The position numbers were made by a program, and so were the translations under genes. Positions 1 to 15,600 of a stretch of 64,000 nt of DNA are shown in pieces (position 1 is the first letter of the stretch; each line of letters starts with the position of its first letter). Origin of the DNA: Glandiceps talaboti. Its lineage: Eukaryota > Hemichordata > Enteropneusta > Spengelidae. The DNA lies in assembly GCF_964340395.1 (NCBI RefSeq), contig NC_135555.1, positions 22,560,225 to 22,624,224 of the forward strand, in the 5' to 3' direction. The notes below the pieces were generated by a model. The model worked only from the letters and a program-made list of their open reading frames with translations. It was not told where the DNA came from and ran no database searches.

Positions 1-3000
1 TGCCGAAATAAACATTCGTAATACCACGCTATCTACGACCATTTAGTCCAAGTTTAGAGGTCACTTCACGTCACGTCAAACATGTGACATCTCATCGGTA
101 ATTTCCGGATTTACATTCGTATTAGTTTCACGTTATACTCCAACATGGCCTAACTTAGAACCTTCGTGTAGGTGGATTTTGGCAACGTCCTCCCCACATA
201 GTCTATTCAAATCAATTATCATGAAGGTACGTCCTTTAAAAGTTGCGACTACGATTGAACGATCGGCTCTGCACATACCTACTGTGCCTTCGTTAACTTT
301 CGTTGACAGACAAGATCACATGACGTTACCTACGTATACGTAGTGGACTGCCGTATTTATATTTGTGTACTATGAATGGCATCGTGTCTAAACAGCTACC
401 CGTCTAGTCTAGAATTTGGCATTAGGCAATCCTAAAACGTAAAGCTATATAGGACGTTTTAAAAACCAAGAGTTGTCGTACAAGTAAATGAGGTAATGTC
501 TAATGTGTAATCAGTAATGACTTGCTTGGATTGTAAGCCTATTAGTTTCGATCCTAGTCGCACGAAATTGGTTGACACGCGCGTTCGTCACGTACCATCA
601 TTTATAGTTGTGATGACCGAACAAACAGAAAAAACAGTCTCTTGAATTCAGGAACTTCTGTTTAGGTGTGGGTGAATAATAAAATCATGTTTTCGCAGCA
701 TTCATATTGTTGTTTTTGTCATTCATTAATTGTACATCACTCCCTGGCAGGCGGCTGGGTTACTTGGCCATACGATTATTTTAGAACAACATGCATCTCA
801 CTCCGTGTATGTCGGCAAAGTTTCTGACTGTCATTTTCAAGAGTAGCAAAATAGCATTGCCTCTTTTGATTCCATCTTAGTATGAATTAAATATCCCTGT
901 AGGCTGTAGTGATTTTGACGCACGCGAAAAACGACAATCTTACCCCCCCCCCCTTCAAGGAATTACGTTCTTTGTATAATAAAATAAAATGTATAAAAAC
1001 CATGTATAATAAAATAAGTAGTTGACTCGCTCATACACACATGCAATCTGATTAAAATCCGATGTGGTGAAAGCGGCTAGATGTCCTTATTTACCTCTAT
1101 TCATCGTGTTGTGACGTTTGTTTTGTTCGGAGTGATCGCCGTGGGAAGGCTGTATATACTACCTCAACTAGATAATATATTCAAATCTGCATAGGTAGAT
1201 ACTTTTTTACATGCTGTCAACATTTTAGTACTTGTACACCAATTTTGGTTAATAATATGTGTACTGTGTAACAATATATTACATGTAGAAGTTGTTTTCA
1301 TTTTCCCTGTATGGTATTCCTGTGTAGTCTGTAAGTGATTAGTCTAGAAATGGTTATAGTTGGGTATGCATATAAACAAAATGTGACGTCATGAAAATTT
1401 GTTGTTGGTCTTAAGTTTCCATCATTAATTGGAATAATCCACTGTAGTTTTATTATTAAAATACAGCGATGAAAGAGGAAATAGAAGCGATGGTAACAAT
1501 ATCCCTGGTAACAGCTATTGCATTCGCCGTTGGGGCGCACCACCAAACGAGAGAGCCATGATCTTCAACTACCTGGTCCTGCTTGCAGACGGTGCACGCG
1601 TTTCGCTACTTGCAGACGGTGCACGCGTTTCGCTCAGCACCAAGCAGGACTATACAATCACAGCATAACCATACCATACACGAGTTGTGTGAGCCAGCTA
1701 GACCAAGTTAAAATTTGCTACTTTTAGTGTACAAATTAACAATATCAAGGAAGAATTAGTTAACAGAAAACAGAATTTGAAGTGTACTGAATGGAACTCA
1801 TAATATATATATATATTGATATTTCAAACAAGCAAGGGGGATTATGTGCCAACTCAAATATACATTATTGTATATATTTCCATTGTTATGATATTTATTA
1901 TGAACTGTATATACCAGCACTTGTATTAACACCCGACTGTTATTTGTATCTCGTTATTCGAAGGAGCAACTATAGAATATTGACGATCGCTATGTACATA
2001 CCTCGAGAAGTATCCCTCTTTTGGTCAAGTTGAATTGATCCGTAGCAGGTTACATGTAAAGTTACAAATAACACTGTCTACGTCTGCAACGATCGTACAA
2101 ATTATTTTTAAAATGGGAATGCATGTTTATTGTTCAAATAACCGCCGTCAGAGGTGTCACTGTATACCATATAGAAGTAGTGATTGCCATGGAAGTAGTG
2201 ATTTTCCATACTTCCATGAATATACTAAGTTATTAACATATAAATAATGATATTTTTTTGTTACAAATGTACAAATCTAGACATCAACGATTTATATCGA
2301 CAATATATTATACTACATTATCGTATAGTTTACATACCGTTTGGAAGTAACATAAAACATACAATATACTTTATACTTTGATTTTAAATGGGAGGAGGGC
2401 CATTCAAGTTATCTTTGAAATGATACTAACAACACCTTCTTGTACATTTTTACATCTGGATCGTAAAACTGTGATATATAGAGATGGAAAATCGCAAACT
2501 TCCTATAGATACACGTTAGTTATATCACATTGTCGGTGAAGTCACCCTATTTCATTATTTCTTGGGTTCTGACATTCCAGTTTATAACTAAGGTATGTAA
2601 TTCAAACGGGGGGCGACTCATTCCGACTTTTGCGTTCAGAGCGTTTTCACTAATCTTGCTGCAAGATGTAGCACCGTTTTCCGACTATTGGCGTTTCGCA
2701 TGAACCATTTGATTAGAATATGCTGTGAACCCAAGGGTATGTTATGTAATACCGTTGTTGTCATACACCACTTGTTAATTCCCACAAAGTGAACAATTGG
2801 GTATATTTTTGACTGTAGACGCTGATTGGCTGTCACTCAATATAACATGTGTAATACATGGTCGTTAATACTGGCCTCACATATGGACAATAGTTTCCCG
2901 CCTAAACGTTAAATCACAGGTGGTGAATTAGGGATTCATTTTTTCTCGTTATTTTGATTGGTTCTCAGTGCCAATTCAAATACTAATAAATCAGAAAGGC

Positions 3001-3048
3001 TCCAACTTGAGACTAGGTCAAAATGGTTGCTCGGCGCGTTTACCTTCT
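1..3048. other. Unique region, no gene seen
   Basis: About 3 kb of AT-rich sequence before the first repeat module. Open frames here are short (under about 85 codons), with no protein-like composition or recognisable motif. A poly-C run lies near 942-953, and CCAAT-like motifs occur near 2823 and 2958. The only clear structure is a 27-bp tandem duplication at 1582-1635. It may be intergenic or part of a large intron; the sequence does not decide. Confidence 0.6.
1582..1635. repeat. 27-bp direct tandem duplication
   Basis: Two adjacent copies (1582-1608 and 1609-1635) of a unit containing CAGACGGTGCACGCG. They are identical except possibly for the last base. This is a simple local duplication with no evident function. 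Confidence 0.9.
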
Positions 3049-3433
3049 GACGCCGAGTTACCGCTCTGATGTCTGCCTGTGAGTTGCTGAAGTTGGATGG
3101 AAGATGCGACTTGAGAAGACGGAGGATGTATGCCCAAAGTTGTGCCTACTTGGTTGGTTGGGAAATGGAAGTATTGGGTTATACTTCCATGTGGTTGGGA
3201 TGACTGACATGCTATTTGGTTCTCTTGTACGGGTTGGGTTAGGTTGGTGGTGGTGGTGGGGGGGGGGGGAGGCAATGGAAAACAGTTTGGCGAGTTCCAT
3301 TGTCAAGCAGTAGCAAAAAAGTATCGCATCACTCGATGCTATACTTTAGAGCTGACAAAATTGGAAAACGTGAACAAACTTAATGGAAGCGTTCTATTTT
3401 GCCAATGCCAGTTCAAAAAGAACTAATTGCCGG
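3049..3433. repeat. Left module of composite repeat, copy 1, proximal part
   Basis: This segment starts with GACGCCGAGTTACC and ends with AACTAATTGCCGG. It is repeated almost base for base at 26457-26836. It contains a GGT/G-run tract at about 3240-3270 whose length differs between the copies. The open frames on both strands look incidental: they run through low-complexity G/C tracts and are not kept in the second copy. Confidence 0.85.
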
Positions 3434-3442
3434 AATTAAGTT

Positions 3443-4235
3443 ATTAATTAGTATTACACACTGGAACATTAGAAGTTAGAAACATTTGCTTATCAAGACT
3501 GCAGCGTGTAGCAAAATTAGAATACATTACAATATCGGTGAATGCTATATATTAATTACTAAACTGTTTTGTTTCATTCACTTTCATAGATGGATACGAA
3601 GACCCAAGATGGATACGAAGACCCAAGATGGAGGCGAAGATCCAAGATCGATACGAAGACCCAAGATGGATACGAAGACCCAAGATGGAGGCGAAGACCC
3701 AAGATGGATACGAAGACCCAAGATGGATACAAATTACCCAGATGGATACGAAGACCCAAGATGGATAACAAGACCCTAGACCCAAGATGGATACGAAGAC
3801 CCAAGATGGATACAAATGCCCAAGATGGATACGAAGACCCAAGATGGATAACAAGACCCAAAATGGATGGATGTGATTACCAATCTCAAGGCAGAAGTAA
3901 GTCAATGATTGTCTTATATATGTTTATATATATTTATTGGTGTCGTAGATCACTCTCACTGTGCCATATAGGACGAAATCTACAGTTTCTACCAAAAAGT
4001 AAATCAAAGTTGGTAACTAGGTAATGGGAGTCACAAAAATAGCATAATGAAAATGTAAAATCAATATTAGACACAAAACAAATACATTAATTAAATACAA
4101 AATGTCACATTAATGGATATAGTCTACATGTTTTAGAGAATAATGAAATGAACATGGCAAACTGTTCCAAAAATTAATTTATTGCAAGTCTGATTATGGA
4201 CGTATTTACCTTAGGTATAATCCGATTTGCCTAAA
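3443..4235. repeat. Left module of composite repeat, copy 1, distal part with 19-bp repeats
   Basis: Homologous to 27160-28197. It consists of about 145 bp of AT-rich sequence, a 19-bp repeat tract, then about 340 bp leading without a break into the 88-bp satellite. Copy 1 joins the proximal and distal parts directly. Copy 2 carries about 320 extra bases between them (26837-27159). Confidence 0.85.
3590..3898 (+). repeat. 19-bp tandem repeat bounded by splice-like signals (copy 1)
   Basis: About 15 copies of a 19-bp unit, ATGGATACGAAGACCCAAG, with variants. Because 19 is not a multiple of 3, any frame cycles through the same 19-residue pattern. This explains the overlapping open frames on both strands, so I do not call a protein. 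The tract is preceded by a pyrimidine-rich stretch ending CACTTTCATAG (acceptor-like). It is followed by GGCAGAA then GTAAGTCAATG (donor-like, about 3898), so it could form an exon on the plus strand. The upstream AT-rich stretch and the core motif resemble the cassettes at 39.2-41 kb. Confidence 0.8.
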
Positions 4236-7200
4236 CCTTGAACCTAGTACTATAATCATGAACTAGTGGCATGTGATAGTCTGTAAGGCAGTGATGTAAC
4301 TTGTTTAATAAGTCATCCCTTAACCTTGAACCTAGTACTATAATCATGAACTAGTGGCATGTGATAGTCTGTAAGGCAATGAGGTAACTTGTTGTTTAAT
4401 AAGTCATCCCTTAACATTGAACCTAGTACTATAATCATGAACTAGTGGCATGTGATAGCCTGCAAAGTGGTGAGGTAACTTGTTTAATAAGTCATCCCTT
4501 AACATTGAACCTAGTACTATAATCATGAACTAGTGGCATGTGATAGTCTGCAAGGCAGTAAGGTAACTTGTTTAATAAATCATCCCTTAACCTTGAACCT
4601 AGTACTATAATCATGAACTAGTGGCATGTGGTAGTCTGTAAGGCAGTGAGGTAACTTGTTGTTTAATAAGTCATCCCTTAACATTGAACCTAGTACTATA
4701 TAATCATGAACTAGTGGCATGTGATAGCCTGTAAAGTGGTGAGGTAACTTGTTTCATAAGTCATCCCTTAACCTTGAACCTAGTACTATAATCATGAACT
4801 AGTGGCATGTGATAGTCTGTAAGGCAGTGAGGTAACTTTTATAATAATAAGTGATCCCTTAACCTTGAACCTAGTACTATAATCATGAACTAGTGGCATG
4901 TGATAGTCTGTAAGGCAATGAGGTAACTTGTATAATAATAAGTCATCCCTTAACCTTGAACCTAGTACTATAATCATGAACATGGTGGCATGTGATAGAC
5001 TGTAAGGCAGTGAGGTAACTTGTTGTTTAATAAATCATCCTTTAACCTTGAACCTAGTACTATAATCATGAACATGGTGGCATGTGATAGTCTGTAAGGC
5101 AGTGAGGTAACTTGTTGTTTAATAAATCATCCTTTAACCTTGAACCTAGTACTATAATCATGAACATGGTGGCATGTGATAGTCTGTAAGGCAGTGAGGT
5201 AACTTGTTGTTTAATAAATCATCCCTTAACCTTGAACCTAGTACTATAATCATGAACATGGTGGCATGTGGTAGTCTGTAAGGCAGTGAGGTAACTTGTT
5301 GTTTAATAAGTCATCCCTTAACATTGAACCTAGTACTATAATCATAAACTAGTGGCATGTGATAGCCTGTAAAGTGGTGAGGTAACTTGTTTCATAAGTC
5401 ATCCCTTAACCTTGAACCTAGTACTATAATCATGAACTAGTGGCATGTGGTAGTCTGTAAGGCAGTGAGGTAACTTGTTATTTAATAAGTCATCCCTTAA
5501 CCTTGAACCTAGTACTATAATCATGAACATGGTGGCATGTGATAGTCTGTAAGGCAGTGAGGTAACTTGTATAATAATAAGTCATCCCTTAACCTTGAAC
5601 CTAGTACTATAATCATGAACATGGTGGCATGTGATAGTCTGTAAGGCAGTGAGGTTACTTGTATAATAATAAGTGATCCCTTAACCTTGAACCTAGTACT
5701 ATAATCATGAACATGGTGGCATGTGATAGTCTGTAAGGCAGTGAGGTAACTTGTTGTTTAATAAATCATCCCTTAACCTTGAACCTAGTACTATAATCAT
5801 GAACATGGTGGCATGTGATAGTCTGTAAGGCAGTGAGGTAACTTGTTGTTTAATAAGTCATCCCTTAACCTTGAACCTAGTACTATAATCATGAACTAGT
5901 GGCATGTGGTAGTCTGTAAGGCAGTGAGGTAACTTGTTTAATAAGTCATCCCTTAACCGTGAACCTAGTACTATAATCATGAACATGGTGGCATGTGATA
6001 GACTGTAAGGCTTTGAGGTAACTTGTTGTTTAGTAAGTCATCCCTTAACATTGAACCTAGTACTATAATCATGAACTAGTGGCATGTGATAGTCTGTAAG
6101 GCAGTGAGGTAACTTGTTTAATAAGTCATCCCTTAACCTTGAACCTAGTACTATAATCATGAACATGGTGGCAAGTGATAGTCTGCAAGGCAGTAAGGTA
6201 ACTTGTCTAATAAATCATCCCTTAACCTTGAACCTAGAACTATAATCATGAACTAGTGGCATGTGGTAGTCTGTAAGGCAGTGAGGTAACTTGTTGTTTA
6301 ATAAGTCGTCCCTTAACATTGAACCTAGTACTATAATCATGAACTAGTGGCATGTGATAGCCTGTAAAGTGGTGAGGTAACTTGTTTCATAAGTCATCCC
6401 TTAACCTTGAACCTAGTACTATAATCATGAACTAGTGGCATGTGGTAGTCTGTAAGGCAGTGAGGTAACTTGTTATTTAATAAGTCATCCCTTAACCTTG
6501 AACCTAGTACTATAATCATGAACATGGTGGCATGTGATAATATGTAAGGCAGTGAGGTAACTTGTATAATAATAAGTCATCCCTTAACCTTGAACCTAGT
6601 ACTATAATCATGAACATGGTGGCATGTAATAGACTGTAAGGCAGTGAGGTAACTTGTTGTTTAATAAATCATCCCTTAACCTTGAACCTAGTACTATAAT
6701 CATGAACATGGTGGCATGTGATAGTCTGTAAGGCAGTGAGGTAACATGTTGTTTAATAAGTCATCCCTTAACCTTGAACCTAGTACTATAATCATGAACT
6801 AGTGGCATGTGGTAGTCTGTAAGGCAGTGAGGTAACTTGTTTAATAAGTCATCCCTTAACCGTGAACCTAGTACTATAATCATGAACATGGTGGCATGTG
6901 ATAGACTGTAAGGCTTTGAGGTAACTTGTTGTTTAGTAAGTCATCCCTTAACATTGAACCTAGTACTATAATCATGAACTAGTGGCATGTGATAGTCTGT
7001 AAGGCAGTGAGGTAACTTGTTTAATAAGTCATCCCTTAACCTTGAACCTAGTACTATAATCATGAACATGGTGGCAAGTGATAGTCTGCAAGGCAGTAAG
7101 GTAACTTGTCTAATAAATCATCCCTTAACCTTGAACCTAGAACTATAATCATGAACTAGTGGCATGTGGTAGTCTGTAAGGCAGTGAGGTAACTTGTTGT

Positions 7201-10200
7201 TTAATAAGTCGTCCCTTAACATTGAACCTAGTACTATAATCATGAACTAGTGGCATATGTGATAGCCTGTAAAGTGGTGAGGTAACTTGTTTCATAAGTC
7301 ATCCCTTAACCTTGAACCTAGTACTATAATCATGAACTAGTGGCATGTGGTAGTCTGTAAGGCAGTGAGGTAACTTGTTATTTAATAAGTCATCCCTTAA
7401 CCTTGAACCTAGTACTATAATCATGAACATGGTGGCATGTGATAATCTGTAAGGCAGTGAGGTAACTTGTATAATAAAAAGTGATCCCTTAACCTTGAAC
7501 CTAGTACTATAATCATGAACATGGTGGCATGTGATAGACTGTAAGGGAGTGAGGTAACTTGTTGTTTAATAAATCATCCTTTAACCTTGAACCTAGTACT
7601 ATAATCATGAATATGGTGGCATGTGATAGTCTGTAAGGCAGTGAGGTAACTTGTATAAAAATAAGTCATCCCTTAACCTTGAACCTAGTACTATAATCAT
7701 GAACATGGTGGCATGTGATAGTCTGTAAGGCAGTGAGGTAACTTGTTACTTAATAAGTCATCCCTTAACCTTGAACCTAGTACTATAATCATGAACATGG
7801 TGGCATGTGATAGTCTGTAAGGCAGTGAGGTAACTTGTATAATAATAAGTGATCCCTTAACCTTGAACCTAGTACTATAATCATGAACTAGTGGCATGTG
7901 GTAGTCTGTAAGGCAGTGAGGTAACTTGTATAATAATAAGTCATCCCTTAACCTTGAACCTAGTACTATAATCATGAACATGGTGGTATGTGATAGACTG
8001 TAAGGCAGTGAGGTAACTTGTTGTTTAATAAATCATCCTTTAACCTTGAACCTAGAACTATAATCATGAACTAGTGGCATGTGGTAGTCTGTAAGGCAGT
8101 GAGGTAACTTGTTGTTTAATAAGTCGTCCCTTAACATTGAACCTAGTACTATAATCATGAACTAGTGGCATGTGATAGCCTGTAAAGTGGTGAGGTAACT
8201 TGTTTCATAAGTCATCCCTTAACCTTGAACCTAGTACTATAATCATGAACTAGTGGCATGTGGTAGTCTGTAAGGCAGTGAGGTAACTTGTTATTTAATA
8301 AGTCATCCCTTAACCTTGAACCTAGTACTATAATCATGAACATGGTGGCATGTGATAATCTGTAAGGCAGTGAGGTAACTTGTATAATAAAAAGTGATCC
8401 CTTAACCTTGAACCTAGTACTATAATCATGAACATGGTGGCATGTGATAGACTGTAAGGGAGTGAGGTAACTTGTTGTTTAATAAATCATCCTTTAACCT
8501 TGAACCTAGTACTATAATCATGAATATGGTGGCATGTGATAGTCTGTAAGGCAGTGAGGTAACTTGTATAAAAATAAGTCATCCCTTAACCTTGAACCTA
8601 GTACTATAATCATGAACATGGTGGCATGTGATAGTCTGTAAGGCAGTGAGGTAACTTGTTACTTAATAAGTCATCCCTTAACCTTGAACCTAGTACTATA
8701 ATCATGAACATGGTGGCATGTGATAGTCTGTAAGGCAGTGAGGTAACTTGTATAATAATAAGTGATCCCTTAACCTTGAACCTAGTACTATAATCATGAA
8801 CTAGTGGCATGTGGTAGTCTGTAAGGCAGTGAGGTAACTTGTATAATAATAAGTCATCCCTTAACCTTGAACCTAGTACTATAATCATGAACATGGTGGT
8901 ATGTGATAGACTGTAAGGCAGTGAGGTAACTTGTTGTTTAATAAATCATCATTTAACCTTGAACCTAGTACTATAATCATGAACATGGTGGCATGTGATA
9001 GTCTGTAAGGCAGTGAGGTAACTTGTTGTTTAATAAATCATCCCTTAACCTTGAACCTAGTACTATAATCATGAACATGGTGGCATGTGGTAGTCTGTAA
9101 GGCAGTGAGGTAACTTGTTGTTTAATAAGTCATCCCTTAACATTGAACCTAGTACTATAATCATGAACATGGTGGCATGTGGTAGGCTGTAAGGCAGTGA
9201 GGTAACTTGTTGTTTAATAAGTCATCCCTTAACCTTGAACCTAGTACTATAATCATGAACTAGTGGCATGTGATAGTCTGTAAGGCAGTGAGGTAACTTG
9301 TATAATAATAAGTCATCCCTTAACCTTGAACCTAGTACTATAATCAAGAACATGGTTGAATGTGATAGTCTGTAAGGCAGTGAGGTAACTTGTTGTTTAA
9401 TAAATCATCCCTTAACCTTGAACCTAGTACTATAATCGTGAACTAGTGGCATGTGATAGTTTGTAAGGCAGTGAGGTAACTTGTTGTTTAATAAGTCATC
9501 CCTTAACATTGAACCTAGTACTATAATCATAAACTAGTGGCATGTGATAGCCTGTAAAGTGGTGAGGTAACTTGTTTCATAAGTCATCCCTTAACCTTGA
9601 ACCTAGTACTATAATCATGAACTAGTGGCATGTGGTAGTCTGTAAGGCAGTGAGGTAACTTGTTATTTAATAAGTCATCCCTTAACCTTGAACCTAGTAC
9701 TATAATCATGAACATGGTGGCATGTGATAGTCTGTAAGGCAGTGAGGTAACTTGTATAATAATAAGTCATCCCTTAACCTTGAACCTAGTACTATAATCA
9801 TGAACATGGTGGCATGTGATAGTCTTAAGGCAGTGAGGTAACTTGTATAATAATAAGTGATCCCTTAACCTTGAACCTAGTACTATAATCATGAACATGG
9901 TGGCATGTGATAGTCTGTAAGGCAGTGTGTTAACTTGTATAAAAATAAGTCATCACTTAACCTTGAACCTAGTACTATAATCATGAACTAGTGGCATGTG
10001 ATAGACTGTAAGGCAGTGAGGTAACTTGTTGTTTAATAAATCATCCCTTAACCTTGAACCTAGTACTATAATCATGAACATGGTGGCATGTGATAGTCTG
10101 TAAGGCAGTGAGGTAACTTGTTGTTTAATAAGTCATCCCTTAACCTTGAACCTAGTACTATAATCATGAACTAGTGGCATGTGGTAGTCTGTAAGGCAGT

Positions 10201-12699
10201 GAGGTAGCTTGTTTAATAAGTCATCCCTTAACCGTGAACCTAGTACTATAATCATGAACATGGTGGCATGTGATAGTCTGTAAGGCTTTGAGGTAACTTG
10301 TTGTTTAATAAGTCATCACTTAACCTTGAACCTAGTACTATAATCATGAACTAGTGGCATGTGATAGTCTGTAAGGCAGTGAGGTAACTTGTTGTTTAGT
10401 AAGTCATCCCTTAACCTTGAACCTAGTACTATAATCATGAACTAGTGGCATGTGATAGTCTGTAAGGCAGTGAGGTAACTTGTTTAATAAGTCATCCCTT
10501 AACCTTGAACCTAGTACTATAATCATGAACTAGTGGCATGTGGTAGTCTGTAAGGCAGTGAGGTAACTTGTTGTTTAATAAGTCATCCCTTAACATTGAA
10601 CCTAGTACTATATAATCATGAACTAGTGGCATGTGATAGCCTGTAAAGTGGTGAGGTAACTTGTTTCATAAGTCATCCCTTAACCTTGAACCTAGTACTA
10701 TAATCATGAACTAGTGGCATGTGATAGTCTGTAAGGCAGTGAGGTAACTTGTTGTTTAATAAGTCATCCCTTAACATTGAACCTAGTACTATAAGTATAA
10801 ACTAGTGGCATGTGATAGCCTGTAAAGTGGTGAGGTAACTTGTTTCATAAGTCATACCTTAACCTTGAACCTAGTACTATAATCATGAACTAGTGGCATG
10901 TGGTAGTCTGTAAGGCAGTGAGGTAACTTGTTATTTAATAAGTCATCCCTTAACCTTGAACCTAGTACTATAATCATGAACATGGTGGCATGTGATAGTC
11001 TGTAAGGCAGTGAGGTAACTTGTATAATAATAAGTCATCCCTTAACCTTGAACCTAGTACTATAATCATGAACATTGTGGCATGTGATAGTCTGTAAGGC
11101 AGTGAGGTTACTTGTATAATAATAAGTGATCCCTTAACCTTGAACCTAGTACTATAATCATGAACATGGTGGCATGTGATAGTCTGTAAGGCAGTGAGGT
11201 AACTTGTATAATAATAAGTGATCCCTTAACCTTGAACCTAGTACTATAATCATGAACATGGTGGCATGTAATAGACTGTAAGGCAGTGAGGTAACTTGTT
11301 GTTTAATAAATCATCCCTTAACCTTGAACCTAGTACTATAATCATGAACATGGTGGCATGTGATAGTCTGTAAGGCAGTGAGGTAACTTGTTGTTTAATA
11401 AGTCATCCCTTAACCTTGAACCTAGTACTATAATCATGAACTAGTGGCATGTGATAGTCTGTAAGGCAGTGAGGTAACTTGTTTAATAAGTCATCCCTTA
11501 ACCGTGAACCTAGTACTATAATCATGAACATGGTGGCATGTGATAGTCTGTAAGGCTTTGAGGTAACTTGTTGTTTAATAAGTCATCCCTTAACCTTGAA
11601 CCTAGTACTATAATCATGAACATGGTGGCATGTGATAGTCTATAAGGCAGTGAGGTAACTTGTTGTTTAGTAAGTCATCCCTTAACCTTGAGCCAAGTAC
11701 TATAATCATGAACTAGTGGTATGTGATAGTCTGTAAGGCAGTGAGGTAACTTGTTTAATAAGTCATCCCTTAACCTTGAACCTAGTACTATAATCATGAA
11801 CATGGTGGCAAGTGATAGTCTGCAAGGCAGTAAGGTAACTTGTTTAATAAATCATCCCTTAACCTTCAACCTAGTACTATAATCATGAACTAGTGGCATG
11901 TGGTAGTCTGTAAGGCAGTGTCAGAGGTAACTTGTTGTTTAATAAGTCATCCCTTAACCTTGAACCTAGTACTATAATCATGAACTAGTGGCATGTGGTA
12001 GTCTGTAAGGCAGTGAGGTAACTTGTTATTTAATAAGTCATCCCTTAACCTTGAACCTAGTACTATAATCATGAACATGGTGGCATGTGATAATCTGTAA
12101 GGCAGTGAGGTAACTTGTATAATAATAAGTCATCCCTTAACCTTGAACCTAGTACTATAATCATGAACTAGTGGCATGTGATAGTCTGTAAGGCAGTGAG
12201 GGAACTTGTATAATAATAAGTCATCCCTTAACCTTGAACCTAGTACTATAATCATGAACTAGTGGCATGTGATAGTCTGTAAGGCAGTGAGGTAACTTGT
12301 TGTTTAATAAGTCATCCCTTAACCTTGAACCTAGTATAATCATGAACATGGTGGCATGTGATAGTCTGTAAGGCAGTGTGTTAACTTGTATAAAAATAAG
12401 TCATCCCTTAACCTTGAACCTAGTACTATAATCATGAACTAGTGGCATGTGATAGTCTGTAAGGCAGTGAGGTAACTTGTATAATAATAAGTCATCCCTT
12501 AACCTTGAACCTAGTACTATAATCATGAACATGGTGGCATGTGATAGTCTGTAAGGCAGTGAGGTAACTTGTATAATAATAAGTCATCCCTTAACCTTGA
12601 ACCTAGAACTATAATCAAGAACATGGTGGCATGTGATAGTCTGTAAGGCAGTGAGGTAACTTGTTGTTTAATAAATCATCCCTTAACCTTGAACCTAGT

Positions 12700-15600
12700 A
12701 CTATAATCATGAACTAGTGGCATGTGATAGTTTGAAAGGCAGTGAGGTAACTTGTATAATAATAAGTCGTCCCTTAACCTTGAACCTAGTACTATAATCA
12801 TGAACTAGTGGCATGTGATAGTCTGTAAGGCAGTGAGGTAACTTGTATAATAATAAGTCATCCCTTAACCTTGAACCTAGAACTATAATCAAGAACATGG
12901 TGGCATGTGATAGTCTGTAAGGCAGTGAGGTAACTTGTTGTTTAATAAATCATCCCTTAACCTTGAACCTAGTACTATAATCATGAACTAGTGGCATGTG
13001 ATAGTTTGTAAGGCAGTGTGGTAACTTGTATAATAATAAGTCGTCCCTTAACCTTGAACCTTGTACTATAATCATGAACATGGTGGCATGTAATAGTCTG
13101 TAAGGTAGTGAGGTAACTTGTTGTTTAATAAATCATCCCTTAACCTTGAACCTAGTACTATAATCATGAACTAGTGGCATGTGATAGTCTGTAAGGCAAT
13201 GAGGTAACTTGTATAATAATAAGTCATCCCTTAACCTTGAACCTAGTAATATAATCATGAACATGGTGGCATGTGATAGTCTGTAAGGCAGTGAGGTAAC
13301 TTGTTCTTTAATAAGTCATCCCTTAACCTTGAACCTAGTACAATAATCATGAACATGGTGGCATGTGATAGTCTGTAAGGCAGTGAGGTAACTTGTATAA
13401 TAATAAGTCATCCCTTAACCTCGAACCTAGTACTATAATCATGAAGATGGTGGCATATGTGATAGTCTGTAAGGCAGTAAGGTAACTTGTTTAATAAATC
13501 ATCCCTTAACCTTGAACCTAGTACTATAATCATGAATTAGTGGCATTTGATAGTCTGTAAGGTAGTGAGTGGGGTAACTTGTTGTTTAATAAGTCATCCC
13601 TTAACCTTGAACCTAGTACTATAATCATGAACTAGTGGCATGTGATAGTCTGTAAGGCAGTGAGGTAACTTGTTGTTTAATAAGTCATTCCTTAACCTTG
13701 AACCTAGTACTATAATCATGAACTAGTGGCATGTGATAGCCTGTAAAGTGGTGAGGTAACTTGTTTAATAAGTCATCCCTTAACCTTGAACCTAGTACTA
13801 TAATCATGAACTAGTGGCATGTGATAGTCTGTAAGGCAGTGAGGTAACTTGTTTAATAAATCATCCCTTAACCTTGAACCTAGTACTATAATCATGAACA
13901 TGGTGGCATGTGATAGTCTGTAAGGCAGTAAGGTAACTTGTTTAATAAATCATCCCTTAACCTTGAACCTAGTACTATAATCATGAACTAGTGGCATGTG
14001 ATAGCCTGTAAAGTGGTGAGGTAACTTGTTTCATAAGTCATCCCTTAACCTTGAACCTAGTACTATAATCATGAACTAGTTGTATGTGATAGTCTGTAAG
14101 GCAGTGAGGTAACTTGTTATTTAATAAGTCATCCCTTAACCTTGAACCTAGTACTATAATCATGAACTAGTGGCATGTGGTAGTCTGTAAGGCAGTGAGG
14201 TAGCTTGTTTAATAAGTCATCCCTTAACCGTGAACCTAGTACTATAATCATGAACATGGTGGCATGTGATAGTCTGTAAGGCTTTGAGGTAACTTGTTGT
14301 TTAATAAGTCATCACTTAACCTTGAACCTAGTACTATAATCATGAACTAGTGGCATGTGATAGTCTGTAAGGCAGTGAGGTAACTTGTTGTTTAGTAAGT
14401 CATCCCTTAACCTTGAACCTAGTACTATAATCATGAACTAGTGGCATGTGATAGTCTGTAAGGCAGTGAGGTAACTTGTTTAATAAGTCATCCCTTAACC
14501 TTGAACCTAGTACTATAATCATGAACATGGTGGCAAGTGATAGTCTGCAAGGCAGTAAGGTAACTTGTTTAATAAATCATCCCTTAACCTTCAACCTAGT
14601 ACTATAATCATGAACTAGTGGCATGTGATAGTCTGTAAGGCAGTGAGGTAACTTGTATAATAATAAGTCATCCCTTAACCTCGAACCTAGTACTATAATC
14701 ATGAAGATGGTGGCATATGTGATAGTCTGTAAGGCAGTAAGGTAACTTGTTTAATAAATCATCCCTTAACCTTGAACCTAGTACTATAATCATGAATTAG
14801 TGGCATTTGATAGTCTGTAAGGTAGTGAGTGGGGTAACTTGTTGTTTAATAAGTCATCCCTTAACCTTGAACCTAGTACTATAATCATGAACTAGTGGCA
14901 TGTGATAGTCTGTAAGGCAGTGAGGTAACTTGTTGTTTAATAAGTCATTCCTTAACCTTGAACCTAGTACTATAATCATGAACTAGTGGCATGTGATAGC
15001 CTGTAAAGTGGTGAGGTAACTTGTTTAATAAGTCATCCCTTAACCTTGAACCTAGTACTATAATCATGAACTAGTGGCATGTGATAGTCTGTAAGGCAGT
15101 GAGGTAACTTGTTTAATAAATCATCTCTTAACCTTGAACCTAGTACTATAATCATGAACATGGTGGCATGTGATAGTCTGTAAGGCAGTAAGGTAACTTG
15201 TTTAATAAATCATCCCTTAACCTTGAACCTAGTACTATAATCATGAACTAGTGGCATGTGATAGCCTGTAAAGTGGTGAGGTAACTTGTTTCATAAGTCA
15301 TCCCTTAACCTTGAACCTAGTACTATAATCATGAACTAGTTGTATGTGATAGTCTGTAAGGCAGTGAGGTAACTTGTTATTTAATAAGTCATCCCTTAAC
15401 CTTGAACCTAGTACTATAATCATGAACTAGTGGCATGTGGTAGTCTGTAAGGCAGTGAGGTAGCTTGTTTAATAAGTCATCCCTTAACCGTGAACCTAGT
15501 ACTATAATCATGAACATGGTGGCATGTGATAGTCTGTAAGGCTTTGAGGTAACTTGTTGTTTAATAAGTCATCACTTAACCTTGAACCTAGTACTATAAT